The translations under genes were made by a program, and so were the position numbers. A stretch of DNA of 64,000 bases from Membranipora membranacea (taxonomy: Eukaryota; Bryozoa; Gymnolaemata; Cheilostomatida; Membraniporidae), in NCBI GenBank assembly GCA_914767715.1, contig OU612065.1, positions 15,314,001-15,378,000 of the forward strand, read 5' to 3'. The notes under the pieces were generated by a model, which worked only from the letters and a program-made list of their open reading frames with translations, was not told the DNA's origin and made no database searches. Below, piece after piece: positions 48,701 to 59,639 of this stretch (position 1 is the stretch's first letter; every line of letters begins with the position of its first letter).

Positions 48701-51700
48701 TGTTTGATACAACCTAGTGTTCTCTCGGTTCATGCCTGAGTGTCCTTTGACGCTTTCAACCGTGCTATTCTCTTAGAGACTACTTCACACAATGAGAAAA
48801 TCATAACTTATTGAGTGCTGTTTTCTTTAATTCGTATTGCTTTTGCTAACCCTTCTAGCCCCCAGCTGCACATTTCTGTTATTAATTTTTTATTACACAT
48901 TCCACAGACACTAGATTATTTATCCAAGTTTTTGCTCTGTTGATTCTGTCCTTCTTATGTGCTTGCTGAGACAGGTTGCCGTAGCTTTTCACAATCCATT
49001 AAATCTGCATCAACATTATTCAACATGTTACCCACTTATATTGTTTTTATTATCTAGTCAGGTCAATATTTGCTATAGATTCCTATTTATATTCATTGTT
49101 ACATTAGGAACCTGAGCGGATATACCAGTGACACAGGACATAACCGAGGTCGAGGTGGAGGACGGGGAGGTGGACACCAAAACAGAGGTGGGCGAGGTGA
49201 CTACAGGTCTCCCACAACTCCTCCTTCTGCCGCTGCTTCAAATCTGAGCAATGGTGCCCCAGGTGGGTATCTTAGCTCACAATCCAATCATGAAGTAATC
49301 CTCGCAATAGTTTCAGCTGTTTATTGAGTTGTGTGAGAAGAGGAACTTGATTTTATACCTTAGTTGTCCCTAAGATTATCAGATGCATTCTTCTTTATGC
49401 TCACAGCTGCTCTTTTCGTTCTCAGGAATGAAGTCTTGTGAACAGTGTGGGAAACCAGGTGAGTGTTGTTAGGCTTTGGTTGGCACATATTCATCTTTTT
49501 ACTTTCATTTCATGATGTTTCACATTTCTCATCTAATCTGGCATGTTCTAGGATGTATGGAATTGTTTGAAATATTTTGTCATTGAACTTCAATTTCACG
49601 GCTCAAAATAGAGCAGAAGATGTGCGATGTGAGCGAATATCGTTATATGAGAGCAACCAGCCATAAAAAATGAAACTAAAACATAGCTGAAAGTTGATGA
49701 ATATATCATATTGAAAGCTACCACATATCATATTTATATGAAGACTGTTTTCTGTAGGCTTTAGATTCTATAAGATTTGATAAGTGATGTTGAGTCAGTT
49801 TTGCTCTGTCTGGATGGGATGAGAGATGTGATAGGAATTTTAAGTCACTTTACCTGTTCTCATAGCATAGTTCCTGGTCACTGATATATATTCATGGATA
49901 AGGGGAACATATCTGACTCTAAATAAGCATATGGGAATTTACGTATGATTGCTAGAAACAATTTCTCCTCTTTGATTGGTCCAAAAGTTCAGTAATCCTA
50001 CAGCCAACCCCTTTTAAACATTTTTGTCAAGAGGCTTGCCTGAGTTTTCACACTACTTGCAGATAGTCTCTGTGATACGAGTCTCTCTGCACCATAGCGA
50101 CAATGCCACAAGCTGGCCCAATTGACCTAATTACACTTTGCCTATACTAGAAGCTAACTTTTAACCAGTTAGGGTGGGGTTAATTTCTGAGAACTCGATC
50201 TCATTTGAACTAATTCAGTCGCTACGGTGCGAAGATAACCAACCTGAATTGATTGGTGCACACGCGCAAAGTGTTGAGTTTTTAAAGGTCTTGACTCGGA
50301 CGCTGGTCAATTTATAACGTTAAAGCTGCCCCAATATATTCATATCAATGGCACCGATCTAGATGTTGTTGATTCCACTACCAGCAACCTAGGCAGTGTT
50401 TGAACACACAACCTACGTAACCGGTAGATACAACAACATCTAGACCGGGACCTTTGCGATGATACCACCTATCATTGTATGTCAACTGAATTGACAGATT
50501 GATCGGATACAGACTGACCAGCCAGCATAATCGTGAGAGATTTGCCTGATAAAACAATTTGGTTGTATATAACATTTTTCCTCTCGCTTTCAGGGAGTGC
50601 ATACAAGTGTGGGAACTGTCCAGTATATTATTGCTCAACAAATTGTCAAACCAGAAACTGGGGCACCCACAAAGCTGAATGCCAAGCAAGCCCGTCATCT
50701 TCTGCTTCTGGTGTTGATATCGGGTAAGTGCTATGTTGTCAAATTGTAGCAATTTTTTACTGAAGCGGAGTCGATCGAATATTATTCAAGTCACATGGAG
50801 GGTGTTCTTTTTACAGCTGAGTAGGTTCTCGACTCAGATACATGTAATAACTATTTTTGTTCATTTTGCCTCCGATAAATTACTCTCTTATTTATAATGA
50901 ATCTATGTGAAAGGCCCTCGATATAATGACTCCGGCTTTTTAGATCTGATAGCTATCATAGAGAGTAAGCTAATAGCTGCAAAATATTTGTAGTTATTGC
51001 ACAGCTTTCTCATATCAAACTGCGCTTTCCTCTTAGCTAATTGGTAGGTCACCCACCATTCTGTCGATTGTAGCAATGTCTTGCTCGGCTTTCATCAGTG
51101 TTTGTGAAAATCCCAGACTGGTGAGTGTATTGATTTAATATAATACCCACGTTTACAGGGTCAAGTTGCAAAGCCAATCACCTGCAGTAACTAACTTAAA
51201 CGGCTCGCCCATAAGCCCAGCTGTAACTCCAAACTATCCAGCTAGACTCCCAACTATACCTGAACCTGTTGTTCAGCCTACTCAACCATCAACTCAGTCA
51301 GATCCTCCCTCACAGCAGCCTGAGCCTACAGTACAAGAGCCAGCACAGCCCACAGAAACAATGCCTCATCAGCAACAGTCTACTCAGAACTCTGCTCCAT
51401 TGAGACTCCCACAGTGTCAGCCGATCAGGGTAAGTTTATGACCTTATTTTTCGAAATATGGCTTAGCATAATGCAGTACGAAGAGTTGCAATTCTTATAT
51501 GGTGATTGTCCTATATTTTTATATTATCCTCAACTAACCTGTCACTCAGTAATATGATGCTAATGTTTAAGAATGCACAAGGAAGGTTGAGGTATATCTG
51601 TTTATCTTATCACTATATTATGTCGATAATCGCGACACGAAAGTTTAAGAATACAACTCGTACATATATTTAAAATGTCATGTCAGAATGAATCGCAAAA

Positions 51701-54700
51701 GGTGGTCTTATTTTTCCTTTTAAAGGTGCGCCTGATGGATTTCCATTCTCCTGATAGGTTCCATGTACAGCTGGTGGATAGTTATGATGTACAGAAACTA
51801 GAGACTACTCTACACCAGGTATGGTAATATCATGAGCTGGTAGGCTGCTAATAGGTCCATCTGGTCCTTGGTTTTAGGTTTAAAATACAAAGACTTGCAA
51901 CAAAGGCAGCCCATTTATTTTCACACCCTCAAAGATTGGTAACACTTGTGGATATTAACACATTTTTTTCCTGGTGTGCATATCTTATCATCCTTACCTC
52001 TCTGACACTGTTTTCTCTATTACAGCATTCCAAACCCTGTTCTATTGCATTGCTTAAACCACAGCGTGGAGATTTACTGGCTGCTCGCCTTGCCAATGGT
52101 ACATGGCACCGTGTGGTCGTTATTAATTGCAAAGCTGACCATTGTTTCATCTATCTGGTTGACAGTGGACAAACACACTCAGCTTCAGTACTCGCTCATA
52201 TTCATCCAGATTTAGCTTCAATCCCCTTTCAAGTATATCATCAATATAGTTGTTAGTAATTACTGCTGTTGATGAACAATGGAAAAATGGAAAAAAAATA
52301 TAGGGAGGGGGATGAAATTATAGTAACAGCGACAGTAATTTGCATTTTTGTCCAATCAAAAGCTTTGCATTAATTATAATGTGACATGGTGTGTTGACGC
52401 TGTCACTCTACCTCATGGTTCCATTCACTATTATTGCTGTACCCTTCTGGTCACCAACAGCAGTAGTATACTCACTCATTCTACACACTTTTCTACATCA
52501 ATCTATTCTCATGAAACTTTTGCGATGCAATCATGTTGGTATGAAAAAACTTAAAATCAGATAAAACAGGAAATTGATTCTTTTGTATTGGTTCCTGTGT
52601 TGAAAAGCGATAGCCTGACATGGACTGTACTGTCTCATGAGAGGCATCAATCTCTGATGCTGAGCAGACGCAGGCATCTACATGGTTTATGATATCATTT
52701 TCTGTGAACATGGCTTGACAGATTGATTAAACCTGAAAACTGCACACTTCCACATATTCTTTTATGTGAATACACACCCTCAAGAATAGATAGGGAAATC
52801 TACATACCCGGCACTTCCCACCAACCTAAAATCTACACGTTGAAAATTTCATGAAAATTTGATTTGCATAGAAAAGTGTCCATACTCCTTAGTTATCAGT
52901 TGCTGCTGTTCCAACGGTTTCTGCTGTTTTATTATTTTCATCTCAGGTTGAGAAAGTCTCATCTATCTCCTTTGTAATACGCTTTTTCGGTATACCACAT
53001 GATCTTCATCAATGTTCATCTTTTTCGGCGCCAATTATGGATGCCCGCTGCAAAATTTCTTTCAGATATTTGCTGATGGCATCTGGCATGTTCCTCCCCT
53101 AATTAAAACTTAGCTTCTTTTACTTCAATTCGTTGCCATTAAGAGTGGGTTAAAAATTTGGCCAATTAGTCCGCATAGAAAATTTACAGTGATTGACAGT
53201 TATCACCGATATGGTATTACTAGTTGAATTGACATTGATCCCCAAACCCCTACTGAAGAGCTGAAAATTGAAAAATTGCTGTCACCATCGCCTGAGGTCT
53301 TATGAATTCAATTTTGATTTGCAGAACCATTCTATACTGAACATCTTACCATGCTCGATTCCATCTTACTTCTCTCATTCAAAACTGTCCTATTACAGTT
53401 CTCTGATTTTGTAACTACCCTAGAGGAGGTTCTCAATATAATAAAATTTAAGACGAGCTTATATCTACTCACCCTTTTTACTTTAAACAAGCCTCATTCT
53501 TAGCTAGTGAAAATTGGTGCTAGCTAACGCTGAGTAATCTCAAAGCTAGCTGCACTAAACTTTGCCTAATATTTACTCCTCCAGGGCAGCTTGGTGTGAG
53601 AGTTTTTCACATGATTATTTGTTGTTCTATTTCTCAGTCTACCTCCTCAGGACCTTGAGTGAGCTGATGAGTAGTAAGTCATTGAGATAGTCATATTATT
53701 ATGATTCTTTAATCTGTGTAATATTTCAGGCTATTGAGTGTAGTTTATATGGTGTGAGGCCATACATGGAGACATGGACAGATTATGCTATGCAAGCATG
53801 TACCAAGTTTGGGTTAACTGCAGGTGAAGTCTATACAGTCACATGTATGGAGCTGGTGGAGCATCGTAACCAGGTCATGCTCACACTTCCAGGTAAATTA
53901 TCTACCCACACAGTAAGCATGACTTAGCGATGCTGGGGCAAAAACCATATTTTGCATCTTGGCCTAGTTTGTTTGCTTTGCATGAATTTCATGATATACT
54001 TTCATCAGAGGTCATACCTTACCATGTTTAAAAAGATCTAACTGGGAATTAAAGGGATCCTGAGCACAACTGAATTTGCCTGGTATAAGCAGTAAAATAT
54101 ACACCTTCCTGATAATGACTGCACAGAATACTAACCTGATATTTGTCTCTGTTAAAATTCAGGTTTTGTGGATCTAGGCGATTGCTTAGTGCAGGAGACT
54201 GCTGCTAAAATCATCCCTCAGGCTAAGTGAGTGGATAGTATAGTTGTAAAAAAATGAAATGCTATGCTAGCTATGATAATCAATCTCCATCCATCAACTA
54301 ACAAGTTGAATTTCTTTGTTTTAATTTGTTGGATGAAAAGAAACATCGCAAAGGATATGGAATGCTTGTTGTTGTCATCTTCCTCTGCAAGTCCCAAAAC
54401 TAAATCAGTACATTATACCAAATATCAAACTACATCTAATATGATACTAAGCTGGTTGAGAGACTTAAAGGCCTCTGTTTCCTCGTGACTTTTATTGGTG
54501 TTGCTTACAGATACAGAGTGTGTGACAGCCTTCATAGGCACGTATCAATCGGGGATGATGTGAAGCTTGTCATTGAGAAGTCATCTGTTGAGGGAGCTGA
54601 TGAGTTTTATGCCCAGGTTGGCAATCCGATTCTCACTCCAATTATACAGCAGTTTGGTATGATAGAGCAGGCAGCTGAGGAGTATGGACAAAACGCTGCA

Positions 54701-57700
54701 GCCCAGAATGAGACAGTCCCCTACAGGTAAACTAGAAGCTAGTTAGCGGTACATCGCATTAGTGTCCACATTAAATCCAAGCTACTCAGCAAACCCTCAT
54801 CTACTATGAGATTCCCTGAAAAAATACAAAAATTGACATCAACAACAACCTTCTCAAGGTAACATTCAATGTTTAATGAGTAGTCCCCCCCCCCCCCATC
54901 CATCATCCTCACCCCATTGGCCTCACAAACATTTTTTGTCGCCGCTGTTTTCCCAAGACCATCATCTGAATCTTGCTTGAATACTTTAACTAGGGCTGAG
55001 ACTGGAGACTTTGTGCTGTGCTGTTACGAAGGTGCATGGTCCAGAGCTGAAGCTTATGGTGCTAATGAGTCCAAAGTTATAGTTGGCTTCATTGACTACG
55101 GAAATATTCATCTCGCCGAACATAAAGATGTTATAGCATTACCTAGACACTTGAGTACTGTACCTGCTATAGCTACTAAAATACACCTGGAAGGTCTCAC
55201 TGACTCCGCTGATGAATCGACAAAAGGGCAGGCTGCTGCATTGCTCAAGGTACATCAAGTTTTTTTTTATTAATTTAGAGAAGAAAAAAATTTTGTGTGA
55301 AAATAAACGGATAAAAAATTATGATCCCCAATTCTGACGAATTATGCTGATATGCTCTATGATTTATTTTGGATGGTGTGAAACTGAAAGGCAACCTCCC
55401 TAATCTTTGGACATCCTCATGTTTTAACCATATATATTTTTAGGAGCTCATGGGAGATCTCATTGCCTGCTGCCCAGCTGTTATCAGAGATATCAGCAAT
55501 GATACAGCATCAGTGGAGATAACTCTACCCGATGGTCGCACTGTGAACCAGGCTTTACTTCAGTCTGGACTGGTATCAGAGTGCCTGACTCCTCTCCCGC
55601 AATCATTCAAGCTGAGAACTGTGAATGTGCCTAGTCGACCACCAGCAGCACACCCACCAGCAGCACACCCACCAGCAGCACACCCACCAGCAGCACACCC
55701 ACCAGCAGCACACCCACCAGCAGCACACCCACCAGCAGCACACCCACCAGCTACAGCCTCCCCTGTACCTTATGCTCAGACGACATCCCCGCAAGTTGCC
55801 CAGCCTTCTCATTCTCAACAGAATCTCACACCTACCCAATCCAGTAACAAAGAGCTGTCACCCCGTGACCTACGACAGAAAATAAACGAGCAAGCACATG
55901 TAAGAGCATTTCAATATACATCTATAATAATAGTAAAAAGTGTTATAATACATATCACTTATCATATTATACATGTTTATGGTTTATATAACCTGCTGAT
56001 GCTATTATTATTATTAGTGTCATGATGTGTTTGGCCTCATTCACATGGGCTCTTGCCTCAAGGTGTGGAAGGTCACCCTGAAATTCTTCTCCAAATTATT
56101 TGCATACATGGCAGTTCATCAGGTTTCTCTCATTGAGAAATTCATTGCTTCATGGACCTTTTAATACACAATGAATAACTTATAACTTTGCAGACTTCCC
56201 CAGCTACACGATCACCTGTTTCCTCACCAGCTCCTCAGCCTAAGGTGACCTCGGTATCCACAGCTCTCACAGAGGGTCAAACCTATAATGTAAGGCTCCG
56301 TAAACTCGATCAGACCAACAAGTTCTGTGTCAACTGGCCTACAGAGCTACCACCAAATTGCCTGAAGGAAGTCAGCTATGAGTTGAAGAGGACTTACTCC
56401 GGGCCAGATACACCTGAATTTGTTAAACCCGACACTAACGACTATGTCGTCTTCCAGCATGCTCCAGGTTGGTGTTTTGTTCTCTATTTGATATGTTCAA
56501 TGATTTGGATCATGCTGTTACTAGAGGTTTATACCTAATAAACTAATATACCTTCCAGTATCAGCTATAAGCTGCTGTATTTGGCCTACTGTAATTGACT
56601 TTCAATCATACAATACGGCAATATAGCTGTCTGTACCCCACAACCATACAGTGACACACTATACTCACGAATGCTGATCAATTCAAGAACTCCATCATAT
56701 TTGTATTCGTTTTTTTTATTATAATGAAAGGAGAATTCCGCAGAGGTTTAGTAACAAAGGTTTCAACACAAAATCAGATGGTGCTTCTTCAGCATCTGGA
56801 TTATGAAGGGGAGGCAACCAAAGTCGGATTCGGTATGATCCGTCCGATGATACCCAGTGCAGCTATATTTCCATGCCAGGCCCTACCATACTGTCAGCTG
56901 GATCAGATCACAGATCCTGAGACGAAGAATACTTTACTCAAACCCTACATGCAACTCGCTCTCCAGATGCAGGTACATAACAAAGAGCGTGAAATGATTC
57001 AACGCCAGTCTCAATAACTAAAATTCCTTGTATCATCTTGTTAACATGATATCTGAGCGGATATTGTCTAAATGTTTTTAGAGACTAGCAAAAAGGCTTA
57101 TATTCCTAAAAATGATTTTGGTATGTGTAATTAGCTAGACGTCTGTGTTTAACTGTGAGCTGTTGTCTCGCTGTGTAACATTCCCAAAGTTCCCTATCCT
57201 GATAATTATGATAAAGCGAGCCAAAAATATTTGGCATCAGAACAATTCAAAACAATTATGACTGACAGTGCGCAGCTACTAGGACATGGATATTTGTATA
57301 CACGCTCGGATGGTGTTTTTTAAGGATAGGAATGGCTATGCTCATCGTGTTGTAGGAGAGCATTCATTAATCCAAATTTCACATCGGTTTGCCAGTGAGG
57401 GGTTCTTAGTTTCTATGTTATGTTCAGCTCATCCTTGTGGTGTTACAGGTTATGGAGCATAATAACGGAGTCTATACAGTGAGAATGACACTAGATGGCC
57501 AACCACTGAAATCAGGTACTGAAAACGGACATAATGATAACCGATGATAATGTTAGCTATGATAATCATTGACATATATATAATATTACTTGTTATGATA
57601 ATAATAGCTGCCTGCTAGCTGTCATCATGGAATGCAATGGGCAACCATTCAGGATCTGCCTTTAATTTCCAAACCATAATTTTTGTATAAATAATCATGG

Positions 57701-59406
57701 AACATAACCATTTGATACTGGATTTTACAAGAACATTTATTTATCAGACACTTATGACAGTTATGAAATAAAAGCATTGATTATGTTTACCTACCTAGTC
57801 ATAATTTCCTTGCCAGGTCGAAAAGTTTACATGGCTGGGAAGGATATACCATATGCACGTCTTCCAGAAGGACAGTCCCTGGCTAAAATGATTGACGTGG
57901 TCAGCCCTATGGACATGCATATAACACCTGCAGATATCGAAGGTTAGTCATGTAGCGTCATACAGCATAATCATTCCAAAAATATTTGTCCTTTGTGCGA
58001 TTCTTCCCTATTCTATGCTGTTATAATTATACCATGATAGAATATCGCTACACCACAGTTCAAGACTGCAGCCTGTAAGTATTCCTGAGTTATTGTCTAT
58101 CTTATGATATGTTCTAATCCATTTAAAGCAATCAAGGAGTGTCTGGAAGTGGTTGCAACTCAGGGGGCAGCCGTACAAAATGAGTCACCCCTCACTTCGC
58201 TCACCCCTGGTGAGGTAGTGATGGTCTTTTGCTCAGAGTTCCAAGAATGGGATAGAGGAATTATCCTGCATGCCGCTGAAGACAGAATAAGCGTAAAATC
58301 AGCTGATTATGGGAGTATATTCACCGAGTCCATAGCCAATACCCGAGCCATTACAGAAGAAGCTGCTAAACTTCCACTGAGAGCCGTTCAGATAAGTCTA
58401 TCTGGTATGATTACTAGACCCTATCTATAGTGTGTGCAGACTTATCTCCTCCTGTGAGGTTACTCCTGATTATTTTCTTATCAGAGATTGTTGAGACAGT
58501 GGAGTTTAAATCACTTTTTACAGAATGACCATCTCCTTCTTCAGTAAATAGATCAACTTAGAAAAATGACGCAAACAGATGTTAACTGAATCGTAAGACG
58601 TAGTGAGAAGGAATAACCACTGCTCTATCTCATCTGATTATGATACAATGACCCTTTATTAGCTTTCTATGGAGGGTATGGTGGTATTTTTATCAATGGA
58701 ACAAAATATTATTTGTTCGGCTTACAGGAGTATCTGGAGCTATAAATGACTCAGCGTGTGAATACGTCAAGTCGCTAGTTCAGAGATCAGTTCATGTGGA
58801 GGTCACAGGTCAGACTGATGGTAAGATGACCTGTATGATTACTACTGATGATGGAGAAAGTGTATCAGATGCTGTGAAGAACCTCATGCAATCAGGTAAC
58901 TAAATTTACTGCGATGAAAGAAATCTACAGAGCTTCAATGAGTTGTATTATGATTTAATGAAATGGTTACGCAAGAAACTGGTGTGCTGTACATGTATGT
59001 GGAAACTTGATTGTTGTAAGTTGTATGGGCGTATGTTATATTGTATTGCATATAAACATCAGTTGCTCCTTGGAATCATCATTCCTGGTGACATGAGCGT
59101 GCAATTCCCAATCACTTTACTATGAATGTCTGAATCTCTTACGTAGGCACTGCTCGACAATCGACCAGTCTTACTTCTGCGATGCCTGAGACTTCCCAAC
59201 AGCCACCTGCTGCCGTACCTGCTGCCGTACCTGCTGCAGTACCTGCTGCAGTACCTGCCCAGTCTGTACCAGTTGAGGCAGGTACCCCAACTGCTACCAA
59301 CGAAGAGGACAGGCTTGCAAGATTGGAAAATTCTATTGCTGCATTACTACAGGAAGTCACTGCACTGAGACAAGAGAAGACTCTTCTAATGGTCAATCAA
59401 AAATAG
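42769..59406 (+). CDS. RRM-RGG-MYND-Tudor multidomain protein (TDRD1-like), about 1406 aa
   Basis: Twenty-five exons join in phase: 42769-42890, 43318-43375, 43666-43751, 44341-44479, 44962-45020, 45624-45731, 48487-48678, 49108-49262, 49426-49458, 50594-50723, 51159-51429, 51726-51818, 52026-52232, 53730-53892, 54163-54226, 54511-54726, 54994-55249, 55444-55899, 56194-56467, 56731-56972, 57449-57515, 57817-57942, 58129-58404, 58728-58895 and 59147-59406 (TAG). Domains: RRM (48-123, NLYIRGLP to VVEFAK), RGG-rich tract (268-286), MYND zinc finger (311-347, C-x2-C-x8-C-x2-C-x4-C-x3-C-x7-H-x3-C), then four Tudor-like modules (about 452-626, 630-930, 975-1160, 1170-1320) and a short coiled coil (about 1365-1400). 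Only module 2 keeps the full FIDYGN signature (731-736). MYND plus serial Tudors is the TDRD1 plan; TDRD1 binds dimethylarginine in PIWI proteins in germ granules. The exon 2/3 junction could instead be 43379/43670, with the same length. Confidence 0.9.
45126..45370 (+). mobile_element. tRNA-derived SINE, family 1, copy b
   Basis: The head GTAGCTCAGTTGGTTAGAGC and B box GGGTTCGAATCCC are near-canonical for Pol III. The body carries CTGACTACTGGGC, GTGTGCTCCGACCTG and GAGCAACTTGGCGCC. This is the best-preserved of the three copies and lies in intron 5 of the Tudor gene. Confidence 0.87.
45845..46020 (+). mobile_element. tRNA-derived SINE, family 2, plus-strand copy
   Basis: GAGATGGCGCAATTGGTTAG resembles an A box, and AAGGTTGATTGTTCC, about 55 bases on, a degenerate B box. 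An inverted, interrupted copy lies at 47700-48140. Both copies share TGAATAGC, GCGCCATC(A/G)ACCCATT-like and TTGGGGA(C/T)GGTGAGATGG blocks upstream of the A box. Confidence 0.65.
46778..46857. repeat. Tandem duplication, two units of about 40 bp
   Basis: TGGACTGTCATAACAAAATC is repeated as TGGACTGTCATTGCAAAATC, each followed by ACTG. It lies in the repeat-rich intron of the Tudor gene. Confidence 0.55.
46895..47530. repeat. Inverted repeat pair in intron 6 of the Tudor gene
   Basis: Bases 46895-47035 pair with the complement of about 47390-47530. The shared blocks are TCTGCTG, AGGCCTG(G)ATTGAATT, TTAATCAAACTTTTCTGCAT and repeated TCTGCATCAAAC. The spacer of about 350 bases carries no gene. 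Together with the SINEs it makes intron 6 (45732-48486) a nest of repeats. Confidence 0.7.
47700..48140 (-). mobile_element. tRNA-derived SINE, family 2, minus copy split by a nested insertion
   Basis: On minus, the 5' part (48140-48010) carries TTGGGGATGGTGAGATGGCG and the A box; the 3' part (47757-47700) carries GAGCTTTCAAGGTTGATTGT and the B-box-like end. Between them sits family 1 copy c. The two halves match the plus copy at 45845-46020 in order, so a family 1 SINE jumped into an older family 2 SINE. Confidence 0.65.
47760..48007 (-). mobile_element. tRNA-derived SINE, family 1, copy c (nested)
   Basis: Read on minus it starts GAGTAGGAGGTGGCTCAGCG. The B box is GGGTTCGAATCCC, and the body holds GTGTGCTCCGACCTGCC and GAGAGCAAATTGGCGC. 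It interrupts the family 2 copy. Confidence 0.8.
55639..55743 (+). repeat. In-frame 15-bp minisatellite in the Tudor gene (PPAAH x 7)
   Basis: Seven copies of a 15-base unit, CCACCAGCAGCACAC, encode PPAAH seven times, followed by PPATA. The copies are identical in DNA sequence, not only in protein, so the array expanded or homogenised recently. It lies in the linker after the second Tudor module (about residues 850-884). Confidence 0.95.
59206..59253 (+). repeat. In-frame 12-bp tandem repeat (PAAV x 4) near the Tudor protein C terminus
   Basis: Four units of CCTGCTGC(C/A)GTA encode PAAV four times. The units fall in two pairs that differ at one third-codon position. The repeat sits in the low-complexity linker before the C-terminal coiled coil. 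Confidence 0.92.
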
Positions 59407-59627
59407 GTCTGGATTCATCTGCCGCTACCATAGTGTTCCAATACCTGAGTGTGCTTCAGGCACATAATATCAGAGTGTAATGTGCTATGTACATAAGTAT
59501 ATAGATCTGTCCTAAGCTTGGTGTTGCATGGTGTGCATCATCAAACATTTGTTCAGCCTCCCCATTTTTTATCTAGTCCATACAAATAATATAGTTTTGA
59601 AAAAGTATTGTATATCATGCCAAACCA

Positions 59628-59633
59628 AATAAA
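59628..59633 (+). promoter_or_regulatory. Polyadenylation signal of the Tudor gene
   Basis: AATAAA lies 222 bases after the TAG stop, at the end of an AT-rich 3' UTR. It is followed by a T-rich stretch (TTTTGTC, then TTTTTTTCC) suitable as a downstream element. Confidence 0.65.
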
Positions 59634-59639
59634 GTATTT

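Noticed and set aside
55603-55885. Frames reading CWWV repeats (minus) and QQHTH repeats (plus)
   Set aside because: They are the other frames of the 15-bp minisatellite; the PPAAH frame is the one joined in phase with its neighbouring exons.
59139-59396. 85-codon minus frame rich in AAGTAAGT
   Set aside because: It is antisense of the PAAV repeat exon of the Tudor gene.
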